A stretch of 64,000 bases of DNA from Psococerastis gibbosa (lineage: Eukaryota > Arthropoda > Insecta > Psocodea > Psocidae), in NCBI GenBank assembly GCA_963971405.1, contig OZ020490.1:5318874-5382873 (forward strand). The letters run 5' to 3'. Below the pieces are notes generated by a model, which had not been told where the DNA came from, searched no databases, and was given only the letters and a program-made list of their open reading frames with translations. This document shows positions 34,258-45,574 of this stretch, one piece after another (within the stretch, counting starts at the first letter, position 1; each line of letters starts with the position of its first letter). Position numbers and translations under genes: made by a program.

Positions 34258-34565
34258 ACAGGACATGTAGAGTAGTGGTACAGACTCCGACATTCACCCA
34301 AAAGGTTGTTGTTTCAAGTCCCACAATGGCTACATTTTCTGGCCCTGCTCGTAAGGGCATGTAATGCAGGCGGTCCCGGGCTTTCCCAGTTGAGTGTTCT
34401 TCTATCGAAGATTGGCAATCCTGCTGCTCTAAAAAGGGAAGTCGTGCTCCAGCCAAACCCTAGGGTGCCTCAACTTATTTAAGAGACTCACTCCCCCGCG
34501 GGGGCCCCGCCAGGCTGACAGGGTTGCTTATAGCAGAAATGCTGAAAGTAGGCGCTTGAAAAACA
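34258..34565. repeat. SINE-1 partial (+) and repeat family 3 partial (-)
   Basis: 34258-34400 is a SINE-1 head and body without tail. 34420-34565 is the inverse 5' part of repeat family 3, with a gcgggg hairpin near 34495. Confidence 0.65.
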
Positions 34566-34629
34566 AGCATGAGAAATTTGACTTTGGCTAGTAGGGTGAC
34601 CGATTGTCTCTTAAGTGGACTATTTCCAA

Positions 34630-36300
34630 ATCGTTTAAAACATGAGGTGTGAGCTAATTAATTAATTTCTCGGTCCAGAGCCCTTATATTGTCAAAAATG
34701 CTTTTTAACACCTCTTAAAATGTGTGAACTTTCGTTAATCCATTAAATTGATGAAGTAACACTTATTTCTGGAAACAAACATATTTATAGTTATATATTT
34801 CTGGAGGTGTTCAATGAGTAATTTTGCCCATGTAGTCTCTATGAAACGAGAATTTAATCAAGAAGCTCTCACGCCATGTTTTTTAAAAACTTGGAAGCCT
34901 TCCCCCTAATTGTGATACGATACTTGCCCAAAACGAAGTCAAGCCGGTCAGATTAGAATGAAAATCTATTTTATTATTGGTTATGTTATTACGGTAGGCT
35001 ATAGGATTTGAATTTCGAACTCACTGCCTTATGTACATTCCGTCCAGTAATTTTTCTATATCTATTGTGCATTGAACATATTAAACAATAATGTCAATAT
35101 GGTTAAGCAATGTGTTTAATACAATATTGTACCCTAAAATATGATTGAACGTTTCTATTCAAGTGAAGATTACATTAATTTAATTCCGTTAAGTGTCTTT
35201 ACCAGTATCTTGAGTGCTGTCTGTCTTTTCAAAGCCAATGCCAAGATTTAGTATCATTAGGCGTGAAAACACATTTTTGTATGCTCCCTGCTATGATCTC
35301 ACTGCCAATAAGCCTAGTAGGTAATATAGTTGGCAGGCAATATAAATGTATGCCATTTATATTTTTTTTTACCTCTTGCCGGTACATAGGTAAGTCAAGA
35401 CAGGCCACTCATGCACGGACTACCTCATATACAGTAAATGCAAAATAAAAAACAAAATTACAATAAATTTTATTCTGCAGTGATGAGGTAATCCACTAAG
35501 AGACGGAAAGTCCCGAGACTTTTTTTTTACCATCGAAGCGGATGAGAGGATAAATTCAATTTCAACAACAAATTATGAGCATATTATAGTAATAAAAGCT
35601 AGCCGTATTGGCACAGGCGAGGCTAATACCTACTTAGCATTTGGCAAGAGCTGTATACTGTTCATGAAAAGGAAATTACCTCCTGTAGGTGCATAAGTCA
35701 AGACATGCCACTCATACACGATCTAATTTAAATGCAGAATAAAAACTCAAACATAAATTTAAATGTGCTTGTTAATAAGAATATATTGTAATATGGCTGA
35801 GCTAACATAGATTAATGAATTCCTTTCAGTTAAGGCTCCGCTCGAATATCTACTCATGTTAGTGTTTAGCCCTGTCAAGTCAGCTAACATGCTACTGTAT
35901 ATTCAAAAGGAAACTTAAGGTTGTTACAAAGCGTCTGCGTCTTAGGACCCTTTCTTCCCAAAATATTTCAAATTGGTCATTTACTTAGCTAGCTGCCATT
36001 AAAATAGTCTGACATAGCAAAAAATTCTGAAGGATAGCCGTCACCACAAGCGTTAATCGGGGAATAGCACAATCCGATTTTTGTAAAGTCAAAAATTATT
36101 AGGTGAATATTGAATGTTCAATTGATCAATGAGGAGTCTTAAATTAGAAGAAATGTTCCTCTACATTTTTATAAATAGTATGCGACCGTCACTAACATCA
36201 TTTATGTTATGGAAGCCGTGTAACGTTGACGAAAATATCCCATTGTGTTAGTGAAGGCCGCAGATTATCTATTAACGGAGGAACATTTAATTTGTTACGC
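34630..36300. repeat. Non-coding segment related to 45575-46760
   Basis: Blocks such as gagctaattaattaatttctcggt, gatgaggtaatccac and cacaggcgaggctaatacctactt recur downstream at 46257, 45595 and 45730, in a different order. Within this segment taagtcaagacaggccactcatgcac (35391) is repeated with changes at 35697. No coding frame or known transposon signature is seen. Confidence 0.55.
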
Positions 36301-36448
36301 CTCATGATGGCTCTACAATTTATATTATATTCCTAGTGAAATTTAAAAATATATATATATAGGGTGTCCGACTCACCCGTAAATTAATAGGAACGGAAAA
36401 TTAATGTTGGAGTCGCAAGCGCAGAAACTAAGAGTAACAAGAAAACAA

Positions 36449-38802
36449 TCAAAACCACTTAACAGCATCTTTCCAGTCTTGCCCTTTCAACGGCTGAGGC
36501 AGCAACCAACCGGATGGAATAGCAGACGACAGGGGTACGTCACCACTTACAATGAACCTGTCCCAACTTGTCCGGGTCGCCACCAAGTCATCCCACGCGA
36601 TTTCCGGTATTGAGCCTTCGCCGAACATGGCCAGAAGCCAGTCCTGAAGATTAGCGACGGTTTCACGCTCCAGACGGCCCAGTTTCGAGGCTGAACCTTC
36701 TGCCAGCATTACCTGTTGAAAATAGGTAGAGGAAGTAAAAGCCATTGGTGGTGCTAACCTGTGCCAACACATACGAATCTTGTCGAAGGGTATACAAGTA
36801 GAGGATTTAGCAGAGTCCACTTGAGCTGGCTCGCGGTCTAGAGGTTAAGTCGCTCTCACGGATAGGCATTTATCGTGGGTTCGAATCCCACCAGGCCCAG
36901 ATTTTTCTAAATCCTCTAATTTTGGTTATAACGAGGAGGTTACCCCGTCAACCTAAGTTAGGTTAATGTCAGCATTATATACCATATACTAGTAATTATA
37001 CAAAATAAGGAGTAATACTACTCAGCAAGAGACACAATAAGTCACAATGCTCAAGCGCATACGCAAAAAAATTACTCAATATATGAAAAACCATGCCCAA
37101 GCCACGTGACATAATAACAGAAACGTATGCAGCAAACTAGGCACTGGCGCCCAAACAAAGCAATGTTAGGAAATGGGTAAGAATGACGCTGCAAAGAAGA
37201 TTGGCAATAGTACAAATATTTTCATCTTAAAATGTTAAAAAAAGGTTAAATCGCGTACAAACAATTTAATGAAAGCATCCCATTAACCTTTTCAATCGCC
37301 TCACTAAGTCACATAATGGGCCCATGTGTCGAGTTACGACACGTCTCCGACCGTAAGGTGTGTAGATAGTCGCTCAAGTACAAGCACGCTAGCACCTTGC
37401 CACCGAAGTCGCAAATAAAATCATAATCTAAGGCTTTCACGGCCGGAGTTACGTTATGAAGCAGTAGAATCGGCGATGATTGGCCGTGGTCGTTCTGAAA
37501 GCGTACTTCCAAACGATTCGTCGACATCTTTAGTGGAATTGCGTAGATTTCTAAGATTGACTTAATAATAATAATTACCTTTAAAGCCGCCTCTTCAACG
37601 TTGCACATCTCCATCTGTTTCTCCCACTGCTGGCGCAGCTTCTCAGTTGTCGCTTCAAAGGCTTCCGTGGTTTGTTGGGAAGGTTGGCCACCCTGTCCAA
37701 CGAACTCCTGAACACGGGCTTTCCTCAGCCGAGTAATGGCAGGCAGCAGCGCCAACATACGACGAGCTTCCGCTTTCTTCTTTCTCACGGAATGTAGAAC
37801 GGCGTCTGCTTCTCTACGCACACTTTCTTCAGCCTATAAGTAAATAAATATAAATAGGCGTAGTGCCTGATCCTAGTTAGGTACTACATTGCCCTCCGAC
37901 GAGCACCGTTTGAAAGGATCTTGAATCGTATTGAAGTGTCAAAATGGGATCCATTTGCGGTAAGCCTAAGTGAATTTAAGCGAATGGCGATGTTGTGACA
38001 GTCTTATTGAACTATGGCTACTCGTACACACTTGTGTTGTATTGTATATTAGATATTTATTTTTCGTACATAGGTGCTATCCGTTTGACAAATCGATAAG
38101 ATGCTATTTTTTTTCTCATACTTTTCAATTTGACTGCTTGTTTCTCGGGCATTGTTTTACGTTTTTACTGTAAGTCAATCAATCAATCTTCTGCGATCAA
38201 AGTGATGCCTCTTTGGGACTTTGTCTGTTGCCAACACAATATAAACTTATTCATTTACTCCCCATCGGCCTTACTAATAAAGATTTTTCAGGATTCAAGA
38301 CCACTGTCACAATGAAAATGAAGGAATGTCCACTCTATAGTATGGACTAGCTCTGGGAACTTAATTTGGATACATAACACTATAAGGTGTCACAGTAACA
38401 CCTATCTTTTTCGCATGTCTAGTTAAAGAAATAGGATCAAATCTAAACGCCTAAGAGGGCTTCACTTCAATCATATAATTCAGCTGCTCTTACCTTCGCT
38501 GTTTCTGCAATTTCTTGACACTGTCTCAGCCATGCATCAGCATCTTCACTACGGCATTTCTTTTTTATTTCCAATTCCTCCTTCTCTCTTTTGGCATTCG
38601 CTCGCTTTCTAGCCTGTCGCAATCGTTTTTTTCTCCTTCGACTTAGAACCTCCTTCAAATTAGCAATCCTTTCTCTCGTAAACTCATCTAAAATACTTGT
38701 AATTTCTTCTCTAAACTTCAGACGATCTCCGCAGTTTTTCTTCAATCTTTCCAACGCTTGAACTGCTTTTAATAATTTTTGTCTGGCTTCATTTACTTTC
38801 AT
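36449..38802 (-). CDS. PDCD7: PDCD7, U11/U12 snRNP 59K protein
   Basis: Three minus-strand exons: 38494-38802, 37579-37833 and 36449-36712, all phase 0, total 828 nt (275 aa). Exon 1 is a highly charged helix (RRRKKRLRQARKRANAKREK). Exon 2 holds the AEESVRREAD...LRKAR helices. The exon 2/3 joint reads AALK-VMLAEG. The C-terminus has TSWDRFIV...AIPSGWLLPQP, matching the conserved PDCD7 C-terminus (W-D-x-Y/F-L/I-V and IPxGWxLP). The protein is a subunit of the U11/U12 di-snRNP that recognises minor-class introns in the nucleus. It is shorter than the vertebrate form, lacking its proline-rich N-terminus. Its ATG is 57 bp after the TBCA stop. Confidence 0.88.
36826..37000 (+). repeat. SINE-2 copy in PDCD7 intron 2
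   Basis: A tRNA-like head (ggtctagaggttaagtcgct; B box gggttcgaatcccacc) is followed by tcctctaattttggttataa. It is antisense to PDCD7. It is not a clean tRNA cloverleaf, so I call it a SINE. Confidence 0.65.
37418..37560. repeat. Repeat shared with 40022-40220 (inverted), in PDCD7 intron 2
   Basis: aaggctttcacggccggagt, gaagcagtagaatcggcgat and gttctgaaagcgtacttcca match the inverse of 40022-40220 with roughly four bases in five agreeing by eye. It lies next to the exon 2 donor. The open frame that runs on from exon 2 through it is read-through of the intron. Confidence 0.65.
37834..38493. other. PDCD7 intron 1, nothing recognised
   Basis: Unique-looking AT-rich DNA. I see no repeat family or RNA gene in it. 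Confidence 0.4.
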
Positions 38803-38859
38803 TGTTAATTATAAATGCAAAATTATTATAAGAAAATACTTAGGAATGATTATTTGGGC

Positions 38860-39195
38860 TTATGCAGGCAATTGGATTTTAGCTTCTTCTAAAATCTTGC
38901 GAGCTTCTTCAACTTCTGCCGTTTCACTTAGATCTGCTTCGTCATTTAATATCTTAATTAGATCATCAAAAGCCTTAACCAACCTTCTTTGACAGTCAGG
39001 TACCATCATTAGACTTTCCTGAAGCACCTCTTCCTGTTTCCTAATGTAATACTCATCTTCGGTACCAGCCGCTTTCAGATCTTCAACCTTCACACGTTGT
39101 TTTGCCGCTTCCTTATCATACGAAACTTTCTCCTTGGCAATTCTTTTTACTATGCCCGTCTTTATCTTAATTTGTTTAATTCGTGGATCAGCCAT
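38860..39195 (-). CDS. TBCA: Tubulin-specific chaperone A
   Basis: 111 residues in one exon. The start MADPRIKQIKIKTGIVKR, the middle RKQEEVLQESLMMVPDCQRR and the length all match tubulin cofactor A, a small three-helix cytoplasmic chaperone that holds beta-tubulin during dimer assembly. The ATG at 39195 fits the family start exactly. No intron interrupts the frame. The stop is only 57 bp from the PDCD7 start on the same strand, and no AATAAA is visible between them, so the two may share a transcript or overlap at their ends. Confidence 0.95.
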   Translation of the reverse strand: MADPRIKQIKIKTGIVKRIAKEKVSYDKEAAKQRVKVEDLKAAGTEDEYYIRKQEEVLQESLMMVPDCQRRLVKAFDDLIKILNDEADLSETAEVEEARKILEEAKIQLPA

Positions 39196-40290
39196 TTAGA
39201 GCAGTAAAAATAACTTTTTAAAACATTTGGAGACGAATTGCTATCACGAGTCACAATGATTCATAAAGTGATGTAAACAAACAAGTAACTTAGTAACAAC
39301 ACAAGGCGGCGAAGTGGCTAAAAAGCACCGACCACTACGTCATAAATTAACGTCATAAGCACCAAAGCTCATGAAGCTACACTTTAATATAAGTATTATG
39401 ATATTTTAATTAATTTTATTTTTTAAAGTTAAATTGTTGCCAAATGCAAATATTATTATAGTAAGACTAAAGAGCGGAAAGCCTGAAACTCAGTGAAAGT
39501 GTTGTAAGAGAGCCCTAAAAAATAGCGCCATTTTTAAATTATTGGAAATGCTTAGTGTATTATTTTTATAATACTATATGATAATATATAATACTATATG
39601 ACATGATATATATTGACGGGGAAAAAGAATTACATTTCAACTTAATAAAAGTAACGGATGGTTTCGTTCATGGTTTTGTAGAGAAGCACTACATTATCTT
39701 AATCATCAGAATACGACCATTAGTCGAATTGCTAGATAGAACGCAGTAACACAAGATAATATGAACAATGTTCCTTCAATTTGATGAATATAATTATTCG
39801 TAAAGGAAAACCAATCAGATCAGATGCCGGGCCCAACCAATCAAAATGTTGGTTGTTTACGTCATTTTTATATTATGGATTCCTACCCTTGCTAGTTGCT
39901 GGTGATGCTTGATGATGAAAGAAACGATCGACTTACCGGAAGTTAACACACGGCACATCTATACTGGTCAGCGCGGCGCCTGATGGCAGAAATGCCAAGG
40001 GTGGGCGTTGGCTAGTAAGTAGCAAGGGATGATAGGCCGAAGTCGTTCTGAAATCGTACTTCCAATCGTTTCGAAAACATCGCAGACCGCAGATGTTAAC
40101 GAAACGTTTGGAAGTACAATTTCAGTACAACGGCGGCCTATCATCATTGACTATACTGCTTCGTCACGTAACTTCGGCCGTGAAAGCCTTTGTAATTATA
40201 TAGTACGGGTAACTCCTTAGCTGGTGTGCTTACTCATGGCTGATAACTTCAATCAGTGAGAAAACAGCGTTTAAAATGTTCATAACAGTG
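39196..40290. repeat. Region between TBCA and the second LTR element
   Basis: About 39200-39330 probably holds the TBCA promoter, but no clear TATA box is seen. 40022-40220 is the inverted relative of 37418-37560. It has an internal palindrome (ctgaaatcgtacttccaatcg...cgtttggaagtacaatttcag). The rest is AT-rich with nothing recognised. Confidence 0.5.
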
Positions 40291-40677
40291 TGTGGGGACC
40301 ACTTAGTCCCACATGTGTAATAACCAGTCTGCTTCCAGCTTCACCTTTTTCCCGGTAGATGGCGCTGTTCACATTCAGATAATTCAATATTCCTCAATCT
40401 TCCTTTTACGTATTTATTTCTCTTATTCAATAATATCTTTAATCTACCCTCTGTGTCTCATCAGCTCCTTTAGCTGTGGACACAGAGTTGGTTTTTCTAT
40501 ATGGAAGCAGGCTGGATCAAATTCAATATTAATTGTAAGCATGTATCGTTCTTGTCTCACAGCTCATATTGTAACCACTGTGTGTTAAATTACTCTAACT
40601 TGAGTCGAAGCACTGCAATACAAACCAATTCAAGTCTACACTGCCTATTCAATTGCATCGTCCTTCGACAAGCTACA
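40291..40677 (+). repeat. 5' LTR of the Ty3 element
   Basis: 387 bp, TG...CA ends. It matches 45128-45514 throughout as far as I can read; both copies give the same 91-residue chance frame. Confidence 0.92.
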
Positions 40678-40714
40678 TTGGTGACCCTCGACAACGGAAC
40701 AAGCAGCCTTCCAG

Positions 40715-40965
40715 ATTCCAGCTCCAGTTCCAGCCAATTCCAGTTCCAGCCAATTCCAGTTCCAGCCAATTCCAGTTCCAGCCAATTCCAGCCAGTTCCA
40801 GCCAGTTCCAGTTCCAGCCAGCTCCAGTTCCAGCCAGTTCCAGTTCCAGCCAGTTCCAGCTTCCAGCCAGTTCCAGTTCCAGCCAGTTCCAGCTTCCAGC
40901 CAGTTCCAGTTCCAGCCAGTTCCAGCTTCCAGCCAGTTCCAGCCCGTTCCAGTTCCAGCCTCCAG
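40715..40965 (+). repeat. Minisatellite (ccagttccag)n in the element's leader
   Basis: Tandem, slightly variable units of ccagttccagccagttccag fill the leader between primer site and gag. The gag frame stays open through it and would read Ser/Gln/Phe/Pro repeats, but no in-frame ATG lies in it after the LTR. Confidence 0.85.
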
Positions 40966-41046
40966 AACGTCTCATCCGGCCATAGGCGGTGGAAACCACC
41001 CCGGAGCAGCTACATTCACCGCAGCAGCACAGCCACAACCTGCAAG

Positions 41047-41943
41047 ATGCCGCAGACCACAGCCACAACCGCTACAGCTACGACCGCTACAGCTACAACC
41101 GCTACAGCTACGACCGCTACAGCTACAGCTACAACTGCTACAGCCACAACACCGACACCCACGGCTACAACCAAGATGACAGGCCCTGCTAGTACGATGG
41201 CAGTCTCGGTCAAGCTTCCACCCTTCTGGACACAGTCGGCCAACCTGTCACCGGCACTGTGGTTCACTCAAGCGGAGGCTCAGTTCGCACTTTCTGGGGT
41301 CACAATGGAAACGACGAAATATTACCACGTCCTTTCAGCGCTCGACCAAAGTACCCTCAGCGAGATCTCAGATTTGTTAGCTGCCCCAGTACCAGTAAAC
41401 CCATACACTGAGCTAAAAACGCAGTTAATCCAACGAATGAGTCTTCCAGCAAGCAGTCGCATTCAGCTACTAATGTCGGAAGACATAGGGGACAAAACTC
41501 CCAGCTCTTTTCTCCGGAGACTGCGGGCCCTCGCAGAGAAAGCCATATCAGACTCGGTTTTACGCACCATTTGGACGTCTCGCCTCCCGCACGCTATACA
41601 ATTGGCAATCATCGGTCATGATCACCTGTCACTAGGTGACGTCGCGAACCTCGCCGACAAGATGGCCACCATCAATTCAGCAACACGTCACCGGATTCTT
41701 GAGTGCACAATGGCCCCTGTGGACCTATTGAAGACGTTAACAGAGAACGTCGCGGCTCTACAGGCACAGTTCGCCGACAGATACGGACAACGTGCCACAC
41801 AGCCACGGTTCCAGCGCCAGTTCCGTTCACCAGCGCCTAAACAAGACCCAACTTGGTGTTTTTACCACCAAACCTATGGGAGGAAGTCCAGAAAGTGCCA
41901 GCAGCCATGCAGATTTCCGAAAAACGACGATCGCAGCCAGTAA
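41047..41943 (+). CDS. gag: Ty3 element gag
   Basis: 298 codons from the first in-frame ATG after the LTR. The N-terminus is an Ala/Thr repeat from (acagctacgaccgct)n DNA. The capsid-like core follows ([20 protein letters not shown]), and near the C-terminus a Cys-His-Cys-Cys motif ([18 protein letters not shown]), characteristic of CsRn1-clade Gag. The true start could be a later Met ([11 protein letters not shown], about 41200). It overlaps pol in -1 phase. A near-canonical slippery string G-AAA-AAC lies at 41919-41925 within the overlap. Confidence 0.87.
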   Translation: MPQTTATTATATTATATTATATTATATATTATATTPTPTATTKMTGPASTMAVSVKLPPFWTQSANLSPALWFTQAEAQFALSGVTMETTKYYHVLSALDQSTLSEISDLLAAPVPVNPYTELKTQLIQRMSLPASSRIQLLMSEDIGDKTPSSFLRRLRALAEKAISDSVLRTIWTSRLPHAIQLAIIGHDHLSLGDVANLADKMATINSATRHRILECTMAPVDLLKTLTENVAALQAQFADRYGQRATQPRFQRQFRSPAPKQDPTWCFYHQTYGRKSRKCQQPCRFPKNDDRSQ

Positions 41944-44900
41944 AGGCAGGGCCTGCCTGCGCCACTACACACCTGCTTAAAACCTCACATCGCCTTCTTA
42001 TCACGGACCCTTGCACCAAGATACGTTATCTCATTGACACAGGGTCCGACATCTGCGTTTTTCCACGTGCCCGTCTCAACCTACCGCTCCGTCGTACTCA
42101 ACTCGAGCTGACTGCCGCCAATGGCACAATCATCAATACGTACGGAACAACAGCTCAACAACTGGACCTGGGATTACGACGCAGTTTCCGTTGGAATTTC
42201 ATCATTGCCGATGTCACGCAACCCATCATCGGTGCAGACTTTCTCGCAGCCTCTAATTTGCTGGTGGATCTCCAGAACTCAAAGCTGATCGACGGGACAA
42301 CGCATCGCAAGGCGAACCTGTGTCAAAGCCCCTCCAAGCAACCTAGCGTTTCTACCTTAACAATACCGCACAGTACCCCGGCCAGTCTAAAAGTAATAAT
42401 TGAGGAGTTTAGCGACCTCACGCGGCCGAGACAACCCACAGACCAGGTCAAACACTCCACGGTCCACTACATTAGAACGACAGACGGACCTCCCGTCTCC
42501 GCTCGCCCACGCCGGTTGGCCCCGGACAAGTTTATTATCGCCAAAAAGGAGTTCAACGACATGATCCAGACCGGCGTATGTCGTCCGTCCGACAGCCCAT
42601 GGGCCTCACCATTACACCTAGTACCTAAAAGCGACCATTCATGGCGCCCATGCGGGGACTACAGACGGCTCAATGCTCGAACAATTCCTGACGCGTACCC
42701 AGTCCGCCACATCGCAGATTTCAGTGCAGAATTGCGAGGAAAAACCGTATTCAGCAAAATAGACCTGGTCAAAGCATTCACCCAGATACCAGTTTCCAAT
42801 GGTGACATTCCAAAGACAGCAATAAATACTCCGTTCGGCCTTTTCGAATTCCCATTCATGACATTCGGTCTTCGCAATGCTGCTCAAACCTTCCAACGCT
42901 TCATGGATAACATCCTACGCGACCTCCCGTGGGCATATTCATACATCGACGACGTACTGGTTGCATCGAGTGATAAGCAGGAGCACGAATCACACCTACG
43001 TCAACTCTTCCAACGATTCCGAGAATATGGCCTAGTCATTAATCCTAGCAAGTGTACCCTCGGCGTTGGGTCAATCAGCTTTCTTGGTTACCTCGTGTCA
43101 GCAGAAGGCACACAAGCCCTACCAGACAGGGTAAAGGCACTCACTGAATACCCTCTTCCAAAGACATTCAAAGATCTACGCCGTTTCCTTGGCATGATTA
43201 ACTACTACCGCCGGTTCCTACCAAATGCAGCCAACGAACAAGCACCACTCAACACGTTGTTATCTGGAGACAAGGTAAAAGGGAACGCTACGATACCATG
43301 GACAACAAAGCTTACCGAAGCTTTCAGCTCATGCAAACACAGTCTGGCACGCATCACCCTACTCGCGCATCCAGATCATACGGCTCCGATTGCACTAGTC
43401 ACAGATGCATCAGACACCAGTATCGGAGCTACAGTCCAACAACGGATCAACGATCATTGGCAGCCATTGGCATTCTTCTCGCAGAAACTTAAAGAAAACC
43501 AACGAACATGGTCCGCCTACGATCGCGAATTGCTTGCGGTACACGACGCCATTCGTCATTTCCGTTACCTGCTAGAAGCGCGCGCTTTTGTCGTGTATAC
43601 CGATCACAAACCGTTGACGCACGCTTTTCAGAATCCAAAAACAAGTTGCTCACCTCGCCAAATGCGGCAAATGGAATTCGTCTCTCAATTCACCACGGAC
43701 ATCCAATACATCGCTGGGCAGGACAACTTGGCCGCTGATGCATTCTCAAGAATCGAAGCAATCTCTACTCCCGTATCTCCTGAGCAACTTTCTTCTGCTC
43801 AGAAAGACGACAGAGAACTCAAAGAGCTTCGGTCCAGTAGAAAGACGTCCCTCATCCTCGTTGATGTTCCCATTCCGGGCTCTGATTCAGTCCTTACGTG
43901 CGATTCTAGTCAAGACATACAACGCCCATTTGTGCCCAAACCATTACGTCGACAACTTTTCGAGCACCTACACAGCCTACATCACCCAGGAATAGCAGCG
44001 TCTGCTAACCTGGTTGCCCAACGCTACATATGGCCTTCTATCCGTAAGGATTGCCGCGCTTGGGCTCGTCTGTGTGTCAACTGTCAATTGTCCAAGATAC
44101 ATCGACACACCCTCACTGCGATTGGAACCTTTACTCAGCCTGACCGACGGTTTCAGCACATACACCTCGACATTGTAGGCCCATTACCACCGTCGGAAGG
44201 CTACACGTATTTGTTAACACTCGTTGACCGTTTCACGCGATGGCCGGAAGCCGCTCCTATGGTGAACATCACCGCCGAAAACGTCGCCAGAACCCTCATT
44301 TCCTGCTGGATCAGCCGGTTTGGGTGCCCGGAGACAATTACTACAGATCGCGGCCGACAGTTTGAGAGCCATTTGTTTGCTGACCTGGCCCGATTATGCG
44401 GATTTCACCATGCACGGACTACCAGTTACCACCCTGCATCCAACGGCATGGTAGAGCGTATGCACCGCTCACTCAAAGCCTCCATTATGTGTCATGCCAA
44501 TGACAAATGGACGGAAGCCCTTCCGCTAGTTTTACTGGGCATGCGCGCCACTCTTAAGAAAGATCTTCAAGCTTCTCCAGCAGATCTGGTCTATGGTGAA
44601 CCATTAAAACTACCAGGACAGATGCTGACAACTCCTCCTTCAAATCAGAGTCCGGCGGACACTCTCATCTCACTTCGAAGGAAATTCGACTCACTACGCC
44701 CCACTCGCGTCAAGAGACACGGGGCTCATCAAACATTCATCCCACAAGACCTTGCCAAGGCCACGCACGTTTTCGTGAGACAAGACCACGTCCGTGCTTC
44801 CCTCGAACGTCCTTATGCGGGACCATTCCCTGTGTTAAGTCGCACCGACAAAACAGTTACGATTTCAAGCCGCGGTCGTGCGGTTACTGTGTCAATGGAC

Positions 44901-45116
44901 AGGGTCAAGCCGGCCTACATTAATGCCAGTACAGACGAACCGTCTCACCAGTCTACGATCAACCCCCCGCATCAGCATCCTGCTCATGATAAACCTCAGG
45001 AGAAGGTCTCCTCACCACTTCCTGCCACTGACGTCGTGCCGACACCACCGACTCGCACCACTCGCTCAGGTCGTCACGTCCACGTTCCACGACATTTCTC
45101 CGACTTCCAGTCTTAG
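41853..45116 (+). CDS. pol: Ty3 element pol (protease, RT, RNase H, integrase)
   Basis: 1087 codons without a break. In order: protease LIDTGSDIC (about 42030), reverse transcriptase with YIDDVLVAS (about 42945), RNase [11 protein letters not shown] (about 43398), integrase zinc finger H...H...C...C (HPGIAAS to CVNCQLSK), and the D, D, E core in [19 protein letters not shown] and NGMVERMHR. No chromodomain is evident. It is probably expressed as a Gag-Pol fusion by -1 frameshifting. Confidence 0.93.
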   Translation: MVFLPPNLWEEVQKVPAAMQISEKRRSQPVKAGPACATTHLLKTSHRLLITDPCTKIRYLIDTGSDICVFPRARLNLPLRRTQLELTAANGTIINTYGTTAQQLDLGLRRSFRWNFIIADVTQPIIGADFLAASNLLVDLQNSKLIDGTTHRKANLCQSPSKQPSVSTLTIPHSTPASLKVIIEEFSDLTRPRQPTDQVKHSTVHYIRTTDGPPVSARPRRLAPDKFIIAKKEFNDMIQTGVCRPSDSPWASPLHLVPKSDHSWRPCGDYRRLNARTIPDAYPVRHIADFSAELRGKTVFSKIDLVKAFTQIPVSNGDIPKTAINTPFGLFEFPFMTFGLRNAAQTFQRFMDNILRDLPWAYSYIDDVLVASSDKQEHESHLRQLFQRFREYGLVINPSKCTLGVGSISFLGYLVSAEGTQALPDRVKALTEYPLPKTFKDLRRFLGMINYYRRFLPNAANEQAPLNTLLSGDKVKGNATIPWTTKLTEAFSSCKHSLARITLLAHPDHTAPIALVTDASDTSIGATVQQRINDHWQPLAFFSQKLKENQRTWSAYDRELLAVHDAIRHFRYLLEARAFVVYTDHKPLTHAFQNPKTSCSPRQMRQMEFVSQFTTDIQYIAGQDNLAADAFSRIEAISTPVSPEQLSSAQKDDRELKELRSSRKTSLILVDVPIPGSDSVLTCDSSQDIQRPFVPKPLRRQLFEHLHSLHHPGIAASANLVAQRYIWPSIRKDCRAWARLCVNCQLSKIHRHTLTAIGTFTQPDRRFQHIHLDIVGPLPPSEGYTYLLTLVDRFTRWPEAAPMVNITAENVARTLISCWISRFGCPETITTDRGRQFESHLFADLARLCGFHHARTTSYHPASNGMVERMHRSLKASIMCHANDKWTEALPLVLLGMRATLKKDLQASPADLVYGEPLKLPGQMLTTPPSNQSPADTLISLRRKFDSLRPTRVKRHGAHQTFIPQDLAKATHVFVRQDHVRASLERPYAGPFPVLSRTDKTVTISSRGRAVTVSMDRVKPAYINASTDEPSHQSTINPPHQHPAHDKPQEKVSSPLPATDVVPTPPTRTTRSGRHVHVPRHFSDFQS

Positions 45117-45127
45117 GAGGGGGGTAA

Positions 45128-45514
45128 TGTGGGGACCACTTAGTCCCACATGTGTAATAACCAGTCTGCTTCCAGCTTCACCTTTTTCCCGGTAGATGGC
45201 GCTGTTCACATTCAGATAATTCAATATTCCTCAATCTTCCTTTTACGTATTTATTTCTCTTATTCAATAATATCTTTAATCTACCCTCTGTGTCTCATCA
45301 GCTCCTTTAGCTGTGGACACAGAGTTGGTTTTTCTATATGGAAGCAGGCTGGATCAAATTCAATATTAATTGTAAGCATGTATCGTTCTTGTCTCACAGC
45401 TCATATTGTAACCACTGTGTGTTAAATTACTCTAACTTGAGTCGAAGCACTGCAATACAAACCAATTCAAGTCTACACTGCCTATTCAATTGCATCGTCC
45501 TTCGACAAGCTACA
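45128..45514 (+). repeat. 3' LTR of the Ty3 element
   Basis: 387 bp, right after the polypurine tract and followed by the AGTG duplication. Confidence 0.92.
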
Positions 45515-45574
45515 AGTGTATTAGGTAAAATACAAACTGAATACATGGGATGATTTTACCAAGAAGGTAATTCT

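Larger units (their letters stand above)
40291..45514 (+). mobile_element. Ty3/gypsy LTR retrotransposon, CsRn1/Kabuki-like, no env
   Basis: 5224 bp with two 387-bp LTRs (TGTGGGGACC...GCTACA) that look identical, and AGTG flanking both sides. The primer site begins TTGGTGACCC, consistent with tRNA-Trp as in CsRn1-type elements. A polypurine run aggaggggggtaa precedes the 3' LTR. Gag carries the CsRn1-type Cys/His finger. No envelope frame follows pol. Both frames are open, so the copy may be recent and competent. Confidence 0.93.

Noticed and set aside
36826-36900. A tRNA gene
   Set aside because: A and B boxes are present, but the stems do not fold cleanly and the tail matches the other SINE-2 copies.
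37309-37578. C-terminal extension of PDCD7 exon 2 (open frame to 37309)
   Set aside because: A good donor at 37579 joins in phase to the conserved C-terminal exon, and the extension is a dispersed repeat.
40715-41165. CRISPR-like array or host repeat protein
   Set aside because: Units are short, contiguous and without spacers, and they lie between an LTR and the gag core.
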